From Chryseobacterium sp. MYb264 (GTDB lineage: Bacteria > Bacteroidota > Bacteroidia > Flavobacteriales > Weeksellaceae), in assembly GCF_035974275.1 (NCBI RefSeq), contig NZ_CP142422.1, positions 930,001 to 994,000 on the forward strand: a DNA stretch of 64,000 nt, read 5' to 3'. A program made the position numbers and the translations under genes. This document shows, one piece after another, positions 1-9,485 of the stretch. The notes beneath the pieces are model-generated. The model made no database searches. It worked only from the letters and a program-made list of their open reading frames with translations, and was not told the origin of the DNA. Every line of letters begins with the position of its first letter. The stretch's first letter is position 1.

Positions 1-524
1 TTATCATGTTCATAACAAAGCTGGCATACTTCATCAAATCTCTTAACGACTCTCTCCCATTCTTCTTTTTGACTTGAAGTAAGTTCAGCATTCTTTCCGA
101 CTGCTTCATACAAATCAATTCTACCAAAAGCTGTAGGTTTAAAAACGATAAACGGAATAGCAGGATTTCCAACAGAAAATCTTACAATATCTTTGATCTC
201 TTTGCAAACAGCATCAAAAGTTGCCTCATCTTCCTTTCCTTCAATTGAATAGTCGAAAATGCTGCCAACTCCTCTTTTGAAAAGCTGCTTAACAACTTTC
301 ATACTTTCTTCCCGGGTTTCGCCACCGCAAAACTGCTCAAACAAAGTATTTTTTACAATTCCGGTAACGAAAGGAAAATCATTATGAACGGTGAAATTAA
401 GAACAGAAGTTCCGATTTTCGTAAGTGAGGGCTGTTCTATCATTTTGAACATCCAATACGCTTTCTTTAACTGGGCATCAGATTTATCTGCGAATGCAAC
501 TTTAGTATCGTTAAAAATGGGCAT
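1..524 (-). CDS. Proline dehydrogenase, N-terminal part (cut by window edge)
   Basis: The reading frame opens at an ATG ending at 524 and runs off the left edge with no stop, giving about 174 residues. It starts MPIFNDTKVAFADKSDAQLK and continues with a segment typical of Bacteroidota proline dehydrogenases (YWMFKMIEQPSLTKIG, then FDYSIEGKE, where the FAD-dependent TIM barrel begins). The family oxidises proline to pyrroline-5-carboxylate and passes electrons to the quinone pool. The catalytic C-terminal half is outside the window, so only the family is certain. It stands alone, with UbiA upstream on the same strand. Confidence 0.75.
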   Translation of the reverse strand, partial: MPIFNDTKVAFADKSDAQLKKAYWMFKMIEQPSLTKIGTSVLNFTVHNDFPFVTGIVKNTLFEQFCGGETREESMKVVKQLFKRGVGSIFDYSIEGKEDEATFDAVCKEIKDIVRFSVGNPAIPFIVFKPTAFGRIDLYEAVGKNAELTSSQKEEWERVVKRFDEVCQLCYEHD

Positions 525-589
525 TACTTTTATATAAATTTAGGTTTCGCAAATGTAAGAATAACCTCAGTGTTTTTAAAGGATTTTTT

Positions 590-1519
590 TTACAAATTAC
601 CTTCGATTCCACTTAAAAGCATGGCGATAATCCCGGCAAAAACCCAAAACCTTAAAATACTGAGTGCCAAAACTTTGCTCTTCCTTGAGTAATTAAGAAG
701 GAGATAAATGCAAAGAACCATTACGAAAAGACCTCCCGAAAAGTAATAAGACATAAATCCCAGAATACCCGTTTTGAGAATGAGCTTCATCGAGACGCCC
801 ATTGTAAAGATCAGTAGAGAAATAATAACCGTCTTTGTTGTCTTTTTACTAAAAAAGTTAGGGATTGTTGTATATCCAAATGTTTCATCTACTTTTCGTG
901 TTAAAGTATCTTTTACCAAATCAATACATAAAAGAATTAAGAAAAGAAAAATAGCCATCAGAAAGAGCTTCATTGAAAAAGTTTCATAATAAACCATCAT
1001 TCCAAAGAACGGATACAGTGTAAGACAGACAAAAGTAAAGTTATTCAGAATTAAAATACGGCTCAGTTTATGGCTGTAAAACCACATAAAAAACTGATAT
1101 ACCACAAAAAAAACAAAGACTTTATGCGAAATAAACCACGCTACCCCCAATGAGAGTACACTTAGAGTAACATAGGCATAGAGGAAATATTTCTGCTTGA
1201 TAAAACTTTGAATTCTTGTTCTGAAAGGCTTTATGAGATGATCTTTTTCAAAATCATAGAACTGGTTGATAATTCCTCCGGCCAAAATCGTTAACACTGT
1301 ACAGAAAATAATGCCGTGAACTTTAAAATCGAATACGAATTTTCTTAAGCTCTCCTCCTGATTAAACAGGAAAAAAGTAGAAACATACAGAGCGAAAGTT
1401 AGAAGTGCCGCTACGAAAAAGCGAGCTCCCAAAAGAAAGCCCACGAATTGTGAAAATCTGTAAAATAGAGATTTTTTAGCAATATTTTTATGTTGGAAAG
1501 TTTCTTTTTCAGAATTCAT
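590..1519 (-). CDS. UbiA family prenyltransferase
   Basis: A 309-residue integral membrane protein with about eight hydrophobic segments. Two Asp-rich motifs of the UbiA superfamily are visible: NQFYDFEKD near residue 85, which binds the prenyl diphosphate through Mg2+, and DLVKDTLTRKVDE near residue 200. These enzymes attach polyprenyl chains to aromatic or glycerol-phosphate acceptors in the inner membrane; the acceptor cannot be read from the sequence. The gene lies 10 bases after a mevalonate-type GHMP kinase, which suggests an isoprenoid operon. Membership is secure, substrate unknown. Confidence 0.85.
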   Translation of the reverse strand: MNSEKETFQHKNIAKKSLFYRFSQFVGFLLGARFFVAALLTFALYVSTFFLFNQEESLRKFVFDFKVHGIIFCTVLTILAGGIINQFYDFEKDHLIKPFRTRIQSFIKQKYFLYAYVTLSVLSLGVAWFISHKVFVFFVVYQFFMWFYSHKLSRILILNNFTFVCLTLYPFFGMMVYYETFSMKLFLMAIFLFLILLCIDLVKDTLTRKVDETFGYTTIPNFFSKKTTKTVIISLLIFTMGVSMKLILKTGILGFMSYYFSGGLFVMVLCIYLLLNYSRKSKVLALSILRFWVFAGIIAMLLSGIEGNL

Positions 1520-1529
1520 TCCAGCTTGT

Positions 1530-2456
1530 TTAGAATCTATAGATCACCTCTTTTTGGAAACCGTCCAGCATTTTTTCTGCTTTTTCATAATCTTTAGTAA
1601 AGCCTAAAATATAGCCACCACCTCCGCTTCCGCAAAGTTTTAAATAATAAGCATTAGAATCCAACCCTTTTTTCCAGATGTTAAAAATACTTTCCGGGAT
1701 CATCGGACTGAAATGTTCGTATGCCCAATGTGAAAGTTTTTTTAGATTTCTGAAGAAAGGATTCATATCTTTTTTAAGGAAAGCATCGATACATGCGTTG
1801 TTATAACGGATAAATTCCTCTTTTAATGTTTTTCTGAAACCTTCTGTTTTCATTTTTTCAAAGAAAATCTGAATCATCGGGCCTGTTTCCCCGGTAATTC
1901 CGGAATCGATCAAGAAAATTGCTCCTTTTCCCTGCTCACCGTCAGGAATTGAAACTTTATCTAAATTCTCTCTATTTTCGATAAGAATCGGCAGGTTCAT
2001 ATAGCAGATTAAAGGATCCATTCCTGAGCTTTTTCCATGGAAATAGCTTTCCATTTCGCCAAAAACAGCCTTTAAATTCTTTAAATTATCTTTAGAAATT
2101 GCTTCAGGATTATGCTTTTTTAATGAATATTTTTCAAAAATGGCAGCTACCAAAGCTCCAGAACTTCCAACTCCATATCCTTGCGGAATGTTGGAGTCAA
2201 AGAAAAGTCCGTCTGAAATATCCTGTTTGAACTTTTGTACATCTAATATAAAATCTTCCGGCAACTGCAAATTTGCCAGGAAGTCTGAATATTTTTGCAA
2301 ATGCCCGTTAGATTTTTTCTCGAATTCTGACCCGGAATCGGAAAACTTTAAAGTTCCCTTATAAAAGCTGTAGGGAACTACAAGCCCCTGAGAATCTTCT
2401 ATCATCCCGTATTCTCCGAACAGAATTATTTTAGCATAAAATAGAGGGTTTGTCAT
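1530..2456 (-). CDS. GHMP kinase, probably mevalonate kinase
   Basis: The protein is 308 residues from the chosen ATG, where it begins MTNPLFYAKIILFGEYGMI, the canonical GHMP N-terminus. A longer frame to 2510 would add 18 residues with no family match and is not preferred. The phosphate loop PQGYGVGSSGALVAA and the C-terminal glycine motif CGSGGGGYIL are both intact. GHMP kinases of this Bacteroidota type are usually annotated as mevalonate kinase, phosphorylating mevalonate on the route to isopentenyl diphosphate. The adjacent UbiA prenyltransferase fits that pathway. Other GHMP substrates cannot be excluded. Confidence 0.8.
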   Translation of the reverse strand: MTNPLFYAKIILFGEYGMIEDSQGLVVPYSFYKGTLKFSDSGSEFEKKSNGHLQKYSDFLANLQLPEDFILDVQKFKQDISDGLFFDSNIPQGYGVGSSGALVAAIFEKYSLKKHNPEAISKDNLKNLKAVFGEMESYFHGKSSGMDPLICYMNLPILIENRENLDKVSIPDGEQGKGAIFLIDSGITGETGPMIQIFFEKMKTEGFRKTLKEEFIRYNNACIDAFLKKDMNPFFRNLKKLSHWAYEHFSPMIPESIFNIWKKGLDSNAYYLKLCGSGGGGYILGFTKDYEKAEKMLDGFQKEVIYRF

Positions 2457-2578
2457 CTGACTAATAAATCTTTTTGCAAAGTTAAAAATTATTCCGCTGA
2501 ATATAAGCAAAATTTAAGCCGAAATTATAACAAATTTTAACAATTTATAATTACTGCATGATTAACTGTTTATAACGT

Positions 2579-2610
2579 AAAAAAAGAGACTCACCTTTCG
2601 GCCAGTCTCT
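2579..2610 (-). terminator. Rho-independent terminator of the UMF1 gene
   Basis: A 7-bp stem, AGAGACT at 2585-2591 with AGTCTCT at 2604-2610, is followed on the minus strand by a T run (A run 2579-2585 on plus). It lies just after the stop of the transporter gene. Confidence 0.75.
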
Positions 2611-2625
2611 ATTTATTTTATAAAA

Positions 2626-4116
2626 TTATAATGTATCTCTGTCTTTCATCATTTTGACTTTAAGAAAGCGGATGAGCACCAGTCCTACTGCGAAGAAAAT
2701 GGTCATCGACAATGCGGCATAGCGCATGTTATTAAAATGTTCAATCAGAGTTGCAAAGATGAATGTTCCCACAATAATGGCAATCTTTTCCAACACATCA
2801 TAGAAACTGAAGAACGTTGTGTTTTCCATTGAGTCTTCGGGAAGAAGCTTGGAATAGGTAGATCTTGACATGGCCTGAAGCCCTCCCATTACCAGTCCGA
2901 CAACCGCTGCAACTCCATAAAATTGGTACTCTACCGTCGGATTTTCTTTGTTAAGGAAATAGGCCCATAAACAGGCTATAATCCATAAAAAAATAGCAAT
3001 AGAGATCACGTTTTTATTTCCTATTTTTCTTGAAAGTCTTGAGAAAATTACAGCTCCGATAATAGCTTCGATCTGAATAACCAGTAAAGTACCTATCAAT
3101 TTATCCTGAGCCAGATTGATCTCGCTCTTTCCAAATAAGGTTGCCATGAGGAAAATAGTCTGCATTCCTACACTATAAAAGAAGAAACTTGAAAGAAAAA
3201 ATTTTAGATTCCGATCTTTAAACAGTAAATTTCCCGCTCTGAAAAGTTCATGAAAACTTTCTTTCGCAATGTCTTTATAAAAGCTTAGATTATCTTTTAA
3301 TACCTCGAAAAAACCGCCCTGCTCCTCGTGTTTTTTAAAGATATTTTTATAATTTAACAATACCAGATCTTTCGGTAATTTTTCTTTCACATCCCCAAAC
3401 TGAGGAAGATGTTTAAAGGTATACTGAGAAAACCCGAACCACCAGGCTCCAGTAAGCAAAAAGCTGATTCTTGTAAACAATAACTGCTGTGCCGCCCCTT
3501 TTGCAAAAACCTGGATTAGAAGTAAACAGATCACCACTAAAACAACGGAGCCTATATATCCGTAAACATATCCTTTTGCAGAAAGTGCATCCTGCTTATC
3601 TCTCGTAGCGATATCGGGTAAAAAAGAATTATAAAATACCAGACTTCCCCAGAACCCGACACTCGCCGTTATGCTGAACAGCAATCCTAAAAAGACGTTA
3701 TGCATTCCGGTAAACATCGCTAATCCCATACATGATGTTGCTCCCAAATAGCAGAAGAACTGGAGGAAAGATTTTTTATTCCCTATGGTATCTGCCAAAG
3801 ACGATAGAAAAGGAGAAAGTAAAACAACGATAAAGAAAGAGATCGTTAGTGAATACCCATACACTGCGTCCGGCTGATATTCTTTTCCGAAGATCTTAAT
3901 CAGATGTCTTACCGGTACATCGATCCAGGATTTTGTTTCTTCCACATATTCCTTTTTTTCATACGCTGTGGTAAGAATGGAATAGTAAATCGGGAAAATA
4001 GTAGAAGTAATGACCAAAGAGTACACGGAGTTGGCCCAGTCGTAAACCGCCCACGCCTTCATGATCTTTGGATTATTCTTTATGTGTTGAGTTTGTTGAT
4101 TCTCAATTTCAGACAT
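2626..4116 (-). CDS. MFS transporter of the UMF1 (Atg22-like) family
   Basis: A 496-residue polytopic protein with about 12 membrane segments. The N-terminal block MKAWAVYDWANSVYSL and the following ITSTIFPIYY are the hallmark of the UMF1/Atg22 branch of the major facilitator superfamily, and GGLQAMSRSTYSKLLPE in the second half is also characteristic. Yeast Atg22 exports amino acids from the vacuole; the bacterial substrate is not established. It is monocistronic, with its own terminator. Confidence 0.85.
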   Translation of the reverse strand: MSEIENQQTQHIKNNPKIMKAWAVYDWANSVYSLVITSTIFPIYYSILTTAYEKKEYVEETKSWIDVPVRHLIKIFGKEYQPDAVYGYSLTISFFIVVLLSPFLSSLADTIGNKKSFLQFFCYLGATSCMGLAMFTGMHNVFLGLLFSITASVGFWGSLVFYNSFLPDIATRDKQDALSAKGYVYGYIGSVVLVVICLLLIQVFAKGAAQQLLFTRISFLLTGAWWFGFSQYTFKHLPQFGDVKEKLPKDLVLLNYKNIFKKHEEQGGFFEVLKDNLSFYKDIAKESFHELFRAGNLLFKDRNLKFFLSSFFFYSVGMQTIFLMATLFGKSEINLAQDKLIGTLLVIQIEAIIGAVIFSRLSRKIGNKNVISIAIFLWIIACLWAYFLNKENPTVEYQFYGVAAVVGLVMGGLQAMSRSTYSKLLPEDSMENTTFFSFYDVLEKIAIIVGTFIFATLIEHFNNMRYAALSMTIFFAVGLVLIRFLKVKMMKDRDTL

Positions 4117-4964
4117 TTTAAATAAATATTAGATACACAAAAATATAAAAACCATTGAATATACGGTGGTTTTTATTTTCTTTAGTCGAAATTTTATTGT
4201 TTGGTTAAAGTTTGGATCTTAGTTTTACTTTATTTAGATGATTGTGTACGCTTCTTTTTTTTATTTGAATCTTTTATTTTGAATGCTGATCCTCAATTCG
4301 AGTGATTTTCTGTGAAAAATTGTATTGAGACGTTTGGGATAGAAAGACAGATATTATGCTTAGATTCACGGGTTCTCAATACATTTCTCTTCGCTACGCT
4401 ACGAAAAACACTCGAACTGACGGGAGATGTTTTTTTTGTACCTAATATCATTTTGTCTTTGAAATTTCCATTAAATTATTTAATCCTTTCAGGGTTATAT
4501 CATCATGGAATATGTATTCATCGGATTTTACCCGACGCTATTCATAGTAAACCACTTCGTGTTTTTATTAAGGTAAAGGCTGGAGAATAGAGGTCTTAAC
4601 TCTTCAAAATTACGCTGTTCAATGTAGTTCTATTTTACATTTTAACGTTTCCAACTTCGCTCTCGTTACTTTCACTTATTTACTTTGATGGTTTAGATAT
4701 ATTATACTGAGCGCGCATTTATCACCTGAGATCGATCAATAACATATACTACCAGATCAATAGGAACGGGCTTAAGTTCGTCTAAAAAGATGAGACTTCT
4801 AGAAAATTTATCATCGATTTCGACTAAAATCCCATCCGATTTGAAATTTTATGATTGGACGGAAACCCAATGCTATTGATGTGTACCATAGCCGTTATAA
4901 AATCGGACTCAGGTTGATAGGAAATTATTTGATGAGAGGAACAATATTGAAATGAATGACGACT
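4117..4964. other. Long intergenic region with degenerate repeats
   Basis: No convincing gene is present. The stretch contains an AT-rich leader of the UMF1 gene, a piece around 4365-4430 with CTTCGCTACGCTACGAAAAA typical of flavobacterial spacer repeats, and a REP-like element listed separately. An open frame at 4312-4590 is made of these repeats and is not considered coding. Confidence 0.6.
4449..4570 (+). repeat. REP-like intergenic repeat, copy 1
   Basis: This stretch matches 20560-20685 over most of its length: both contain ATTTTGTCTTT, CTTTCAGGGTTA, a small hairpin in CGG-TTTTA-CCCGACGCTATTCAT and then AAACCACTTCGTG. Two tandem short hairpins in the same order and orientation suggest an extragenic palindromic element. 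Confidence 0.6.
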
Positions 4965-5063
4965 TCCCTAGCCGTGATTGGAGTGGCATCCTTTTGGGTT
5001 GCGGGCGGAGCAAAGCGGAGCCCGTAACCCAAAAGATATAACGGAAAGCGCGATAAAGCTCCT
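4965..5063 (+). ncRNA. Structured intergenic element, Flavo-1-like, copy 1
   Basis: A long hairpin (TTTTGGGTTGCGGGC pairing with GCCCGTAACCCAAAA, one G-U) sits between a conserved left block (CTAGCC..GATTGGAGTGGCATCC) and right block (GATATAACGGAAAGCG..AAAGCTCCT). Three further copies at 15847, 42779 (minus strand) and 46652 share the outer blocks and differ in the hairpin. AGC..CCCG in the left block can pair with CGGG..GCT in the right block in the better-preserved copies. The layout resembles the Flavo-1 RNA motif of flavobacteria; this is from memory and not checked against a covariance model. Confidence 0.5.
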
Positions 5064-5092
5064 AAAAAACAATCATATTTTAATCTAAAAAC

Positions 5093-5124
5093 GAAAAAAT
5101 CCGGAAGCATGCACATCCGGATTT
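5093..5124 (-). terminator. Terminator of the thiolase operon
   Basis: An 8-bp stem, AATCCGGA at 5098-5105 with TCCGGATT at 5116-5123, is flanked on the minus-strand downstream side by a T run. It lies 23 bases past the thiolase stop. Confidence 0.8.
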
Positions 5125-5146
5125 TCATATTATTTGGAAATAATGA

Positions 5147-6325
5147 TTATATATTTTCAATCACGATCGCAGAAGCACCTCCACCTCCGTTACAGATAGC
5201 TGCGGCACCGTATTTACCACCGTTTTGCTTCAATACATTGATCAAAGTCACGATAATTCTTGAACCTGAACTTCCCAGTGGGTGACCAAGAGCCACTGCT
5301 CCACCGTTCACGTTTACTTTAGAAGCATCCAGTTTCAGGATCTGATTATTGGCAAGACCTACCACTGAAAAAGCTTCATTGAATTCAAAGAAATCGATGT
5401 CCGTCAGTTCTAAGTTTGCTTTTTTAAGGGCGATAGGCAAAGCTTTTGCCGGTGCTGTTGTGAAGTTTTCAGGCTCCTGAGCCGCATCAGCATAAGAAAT
5501 GATCTTTGCTAAAGGCTTTAATCCTAATTCTTCCATTTTTTCTTTAGAAACAAGGATCAACGCAGAAGCTCCGTCATTTAATGTAGAAGCATTGGCAGCG
5601 GTTACCGTTCCGTCTTCTTTTTTGAAAACTGTTGGTAATGTTGGTAATCTGTCGAAGTTTACCGCTTTATATTCTTCATCTTCAGCGAAAATGATTGGTT
5701 CTCCTTTTCTCTGAGGAATAGACACAGGAACTACCTCATCGGCAAATTTCCCTTCGCTCCATGCTTTTGCTGATCTTTTGTAAGATTCAATGGCAAAATT
5801 GTCCTGATCTTCTCTTGTAATATTATAATCTGTCGCACATTTTTCTGCGCAAACGCCCATGTGAACTTTGTTGTAAACGTCTGTAAGACCGTCAAGAACC
5901 ATTCCGTCAAGCATTTTCACATCGCCCAATTTCGTTGCGTTTCTTGCCTTATAATAATGAGGAACTGAAGACATATTTTCCATACCTCCGGCTACAATTA
6001 CCTCTGCATCACCAGCTTTGATAGCCTGTGCCGCCATCGTAACGGCTTTCATTCCTGAAGCACAAACTTTATTTACCGTAGTAGAAGGCGTTTCAATAGA
6101 AAGTCCGGCCCCTAAAGCAACCTGACGAGCTGGAGCTTGTCCTTCGCCCGCCTGCAATACATTGCCCATATAGATTTCCTGAACATTTTTAGGGTCTAAA
6201 CCAATCTTGTCTAATGCTCCTTTTACTGCAACGGAACCTAACTTTGTAGCCGGAACGGTTGATAAGCTTCCCAGAAAACTTCCCATAGGAGTTCTTATTG
6301 CGGAAACGATGAATACTTCTTTCAT
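5147..6325 (-). CDS. Thiolase, acetyl-CoA C-acetyltransferase type
   Basis: A 392-residue thiolase from the ATG giving MKEVFIVSAIRTPMGSFLG; the longer frame to 6358 adds 11 residues with no family match. The acylated nucleophile lies in NKVCASGMKAV (near residue 88), the histidine in NGGAVALGHPLGSSG (near 348) and the second cysteine in AICNGGGGASA near the C-terminus. The enzyme condenses or cleaves acetoacetyl-CoA and could serve both the mevalonate pathway and fatty-acid breakdown. It is last in a likely operon behind two small envelope proteins. Acetyl-CoA versus longer 3-ketoacyl-CoA preference cannot be read from the sequence. Confidence 0.9.
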   Translation of the reverse strand: MKEVFIVSAIRTPMGSFLGSLSTVPATKLGSVAVKGALDKIGLDPKNVQEIYMGNVLQAGEGQAPARQVALGAGLSIETPSTTVNKVCASGMKAVTMAAQAIKAGDAEVIVAGGMENMSSVPHYYKARNATKLGDVKMLDGMVLDGLTDVYNKVHMGVCAEKCATDYNITREDQDNFAIESYKRSAKAWSEGKFADEVVPVSIPQRKGEPIIFAEDEEYKAVNFDRLPTLPTVFKKEDGTVTAANASTLNDGASALILVSKEKMEELGLKPLAKIISYADAAQEPENFTTAPAKALPIALKKANLELTDIDFFEFNEAFSVVGLANNQILKLDASKVNVNGGAVALGHPLGSSGSRIIVTLINVLKQNGGKYGAAAICNGGGGASAIVIENI

Positions 6326-6381
6326 TTTTATAATTCTATTTGATTTTATTTGTATCAAGCCTTTGGGGCTTCTTTTTCTTT

Positions 6382-6837
6382 CTATTTTATGGCTTCCGGT
6401 ACCTTCATAATAACCAAATCAAAGGATTCTCCATTCAACTGGGAATTGATTTTAATAAGATTATCCTGGGTAGCCACCACTTTATTACTCACCACATCTC
6501 CTACTTTAATTGGATTATCTTTCTCTGTTTTTTCAAGAACAATGACTTTGTAATTACATTCGTCCACGAAAACCACGCTTGATTTAATAAAATCTTTTCC
6601 ATCATTATAATATTCCGTGTGAACATTATCTTTGATCGTCATGTACCAAAGGTTTTTCGGATAATTTGTTCTTAAGAATGTACCTTCCTTGATGTTGCTG
6701 CATTTGGTGGGATTATCTACCGGTTTTTGTTGGGCAACTTCTTTTTTAGCGGCAGTTTCTTTATTTTTTTTCTGAGCATTCATTTGTGAGGTTCCTGCAA
6801 CCAATGCTGCCACTGCGACTATTTTTAATAGATTCAT
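6382..6837 (-). CDS. Secreted protein of unknown function
   Basis: A 151-residue protein with a clear signal peptide (LLKIVAVAALVAGTSQMNAQ, cleavage after NAQ), then a Lys/Gln-rich linker and a small beta-rich domain with two cysteines (TKCSNIKEGTF and VDECNYKVIV). The domain contains WYMTIKDNVHTEYYNDGKD, which looks like a repeated-strand fold, but I do not recognise a family. It lies 12 bases after a small membrane protein and 56 bases before thiolase, so co-transcription is likely. Confidence 0.75.
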   Translation of the reverse strand: MNLLKIVAVAALVAGTSQMNAQKKNKETAAKKEVAQQKPVDNPTKCSNIKEGTFLRTNYPKNLWYMTIKDNVHTEYYNDGKDFIKSSVVFVDECNYKVIVLEKTEKDNPIKVGDVVSNKVVATQDNLIKINSQLNGESFDLVIMKVPEAIK

Positions 6838-6849
6838 ATCTGTGTTCGT

Positions 6850-7233
6850 TTATTTATTTTTATTTGTGACTAAAAGCATGATCAAAGCCCCTGAAAACTC
6901 GGCGATCCATCCCCATCTTAGTTTTACCACGCCGGCAAAGGTTTCCTGCCAGGATTTGAAGGGTAAAAAGCTGAAATACTGCATCGACTGCATTTTAACA
7001 GCAGCCAGTGTGAAAATGAATAATAAGATCAATAAAGCAGCAAAAATGCGGACGCTATTTTTTCCGTTATTCACAATACTGAACAGGGCGCCTGCAGATA
7101 AAATCCAACAAGCCATTGCTAAATAATGGTCGAGTTTCCAGTAATTCCAATTCCCGATAACAGGAACATGAACTAAGGGCAGAAAACTACCTACAATGAC
7201 CAATACTAAACCTAATAACTGAATATTTTTCAT
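6850..7233 (-). CDS. Small membrane protein, four predicted helices
   Basis: The protein is 127 residues from ATG 7233 (MKNIQLLGLVLVIVGSFLPL); a frame start at 7257 would add eight hydrophilic residues before the first helix. Helices are seen around residues 3-20, 38-56, 64-82 and 107-122. No family is recognised. It heads the operon that continues into the secreted protein and thiolase. Confidence 0.7.
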   Translation of the reverse strand: MKNIQLLGLVLVIVGSFLPLVHVPVIGNWNYWKLDHYLAMACWILSAGALFSIVNNGKNSVRIFAALLILLFIFTLAAVKMQSMQYFSFLPFKSWQETFAGVVKLRWGWIAEFSGALIMLLVTNKNK

Positions 7234-7534
7234 ATTTCTTAAAGAGCCAAAATACAAAAAAAATTACATTTCGGATATGTGTATTTCAAAATCAGTAGAA
7301 ATGCTTTCAAAGACAAAACTATTTCAAAACAATTCGTATAATTTTAATGATTTATTAATAAAAATTACACTTTATTAATTATTTAATATTTAATTATCTA
7401 AAGATTACGCTTATATAAAAATCCATTTCATTAAGTTTGATTCTTTATTTTAAAATTCCCTGGGCTTTTGTAAAAAAAAAGTTGCAATTTCTTTCGAAAA
7501 TGCAACTGTCCATTTTATTAATGAATGAAGCTAA
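7234..7534. other. AT-rich intergenic region
   Basis: This region has no gene. It carries the promoter area of the small membrane protein and, at its far end, the terminator of the nucleoside permease. Runs such as TTATTAATTATTTAATATTTAA make it very AT-rich. Confidence 0.5.
7472..7506 (-). terminator. Terminator of the nucleoside permease gene
   Basis: The stem GTTGCA at 7481-7486 pairs with TGCAAC at 7501-7506, extended by further A-T pairs, with nine A at 7472-7480 giving a minus-strand T tract. Confidence 0.8.
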
Positions 7535-8815
7535 TTAATGCTTTATGGCAGAAACTTCTTCGGGATTATGCTTGTGTTTGAAAATGAAAGCAAACAGAAT
7601 GGTGACAATGAGAGCATACCCTGCAAAAATATACCAAGAGGTTTGCCAGCCCTGAAGCTGTAAAGTGGGATCCGTCTGCGAAAATACATAGTGATTAACA
7701 ACTTCCTGAGCACCCAGCATACCGATAGTGGCCCCAAAACCGTTCGTCATCATCATAAAAACACCCTGTGCACTTGAACGGATGCTTTTATCTGTTTCTT
7801 TATCTACAAATAATGATCCTGAAACATTGAAAAAGTCAAATGCAATTCCATATACGATCATTGATAAAATAAACATCCATACTCCCCCCCCTGGATTTCC
7901 AAGACCGAAGAGTCCAAATCTAAGCACCCATGCAAACATAGCCATCAGCATTACTTTTTTAATACCGAACCTTTTTAAGAAAAAAGGAATTAAAAGAATG
8001 CAGACCGTTTCAGAAACCTGAGAAAGGGAAATCAGTGCATTGGCATGGTTAGCCCCCCATGAATTATTAAAGGAAGGAATATCTTTAAAACTTGTGATAA
8101 ATGGATTAGCATACCCGTTTGTGATCTGCAGAGACACTCCGAGTAACATTGAAAAGATAAAGAAAACAGCCATCTTTTTATCTTTGAATAAACTGAAAGC
8201 CTTTAATCCTAAAGCATCATAAAGACTCTTCTTTTCATTGCTTTTATTGGTAGGACATTCAGGAAGGGTAAAGGAATACAGAAATAATGCAACTCCCAGT
8301 ACGCCGGAAACAAAAAACTGAGAATAGTTATTTTGATATCCTGTAAAATCTACAAATAGCATTGCACAAATGAAACCTACAGTTCCAAAGGTACGAATTG
8401 GCGGAAATGCTTTAATGGTGTCAAAATTATTATTAACAAGCACCGTATAAGCAACTGAGTTTGAAAGCGCTATCGTTGGCATATAGAACATCACACTTAA
8501 ACTATACAGAAGAAATAGTTTAGAAAATTCTACATGAGCTCCCGCGGCCATTCCGTAATACCCGGCGGCGGACAGGAAACCGGCTGCCAGAAGATGACAG
8601 ATCCCCAGTAATCTCTGAGCCTGTATCCATCTATCTGCAATAATCCCCATTAAGGCAGGCATAAAAATAGAAACAATCCCCTGCATGGCATAGAAAAGTC
8701 CAATTTTAGACCCTAATCCCACTGAGCCTAAATAATTCCCCATAGAGGTTAAATATGCTCCCCAAACCGCAAACTGAAGAAAGCTCAGGATGGTAAGTCG
8801 TAGTTTTAAATTCAT
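7535..8815 (-). CDS. Nucleoside permease (NupG/NHS family MFS)
   Basis: A 426-residue MFS protein with about 12 helices. The start MNLKLRLTILSFLQFAVWGA and the loop LMGIIADRWIQAQRLLG are typical of nucleoside:H+ symporters of the NupG/XapB type. It lies 21 bases behind the bifunctional-nuclease gene, so the two are probably co-transcribed. Nucleoside transport is inferred from the family; specificity is unknown. Confidence 0.85.
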   Translation of the reverse strand: MNLKLRLTILSFLQFAVWGAYLTSMGNYLGSVGLGSKIGLFYAMQGIVSIFMPALMGIIADRWIQAQRLLGICHLLAAGFLSAAGYYGMAAGAHVEFSKLFLLYSLSVMFYMPTIALSNSVAYTVLVNNNFDTIKAFPPIRTFGTVGFICAMLFVDFTGYQNNYSQFFVSGVLGVALFLYSFTLPECPTNKSNEKKSLYDALGLKAFSLFKDKKMAVFFIFSMLLGVSLQITNGYANPFITSFKDIPSFNNSWGANHANALISLSQVSETVCILLIPFFLKRFGIKKVMLMAMFAWVLRFGLFGLGNPGGGVWMFILSMIVYGIAFDFFNVSGSLFVDKETDKSIRSSAQGVFMMMTNGFGATIGMLGAQEVVNHYVFSQTDPTLQLQGWQTSWYIFAGYALIVTILFAFIFKHKHNPEEVSAIKH

Positions 8816-8836
8816 AGTTCGTAAAAAATATCTCTT

Positions 8837-9436
8837 TTAATCAATTTTCTTTTTTCTCCTTTTTATTTCTTCCTGAATTTCTAAAGCGGTATCATAGTCT
8901 TCCTCCTTTACAGCTTCATCGAGTAATTTCTGAAGTTCTTCCATAGAAATGGATGTTAAACTGTCCTCGGCCTGTACGGTTTCTGAAAAAGACTGCTCTT
9001 CTTTTGCGACGTCCTCCAGTTCCAAAAGAATACCTGCCTCATTCAGCACCTGCTGAGTGGTAAAAATAGGAGCATCAAATCTCACGGCCATGGCCACAGC
9101 ATCTGAAGTTCTCGCATCAAGAATCAATTCTTCCTCATTGGCTTTATTCTTAAAATTGATGTTGGAAAAGAAAACGCCATCAACAATCTGATAAATGATA
9201 ACTGAAACCAATTCAAAATTGGTAGAGGTAATAAATTTTGTAAATAAGTCGTGCGTAAGTGGTCGCGGCGGATGAATATCCTTCTCCAGACCAAGAGAAA
9301 TGGATTGAGCTTCGAAATTTCCTATAACAACAGGTAATTTTATATGAGTTTCTTCATGTTCCAATAACAATGCGTACGCCCCTGATTGGGTCTGGCTGTA
9401 CGATATTCCGCGAATAATTAACTGTTTATAATCCAT
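8837..9436 (-). CDS. Bifunctional nuclease (BFN/DUF151) domain protein with UVR motif
   Basis: A 199-residue protein. Residues 1-130 form the BFN domain (LPVVIGNFEAQSISLGLE, then RPLTHDLF and DARTSDAVAMAVRF). The C-terminus from about 160 holds a UvrB/UvrC-type helical hairpin (LQKLLDEAVKEEDYDTALEI). A plant homologue has DNase and RNase activity; the bacterial role is not settled. This domain combination is common in Bacteroidota. Confidence 0.88.
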   Translation of the reverse strand: MDYKQLIIRGISYSQTQSGAYALLLEHEETHIKLPVVIGNFEAQSISLGLEKDIHPPRPLTHDLFTKFITSTNFELVSVIIYQIVDGVFFSNINFKNKANEEELILDARTSDAVAMAVRFDAPIFTTQQVLNEAGILLELEDVAKEEQSFSETVQAEDSLTSISMEELQKLLDEAVKEEDYDTALEIQEEIKRRKKKID

Positions 9437-9485
9437 AGCTACAAAGATAAATTAATTTTTCAAAGTAATTTTCACTTTTTTAGAC

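Noticed and set aside
1530..2510. Longer start for the GHMP kinase
   Set aside because: The extra 18 residues lack family similarity, while the ATG at 2456 gives the canonical N-terminus.
4312..4590. A 92-codon open frame on the plus strand
   Set aside because: It is built from spacer repeats, including the REP-like element that recurs at 20560, has no recognisable domain and no promoter or terminator of its own.
4925..5128. A 67-codon frame on the minus strand
   Set aside because: It covers the Flavo-1-like element and the thiolase terminator; the encoded sequence has no signal or domain.
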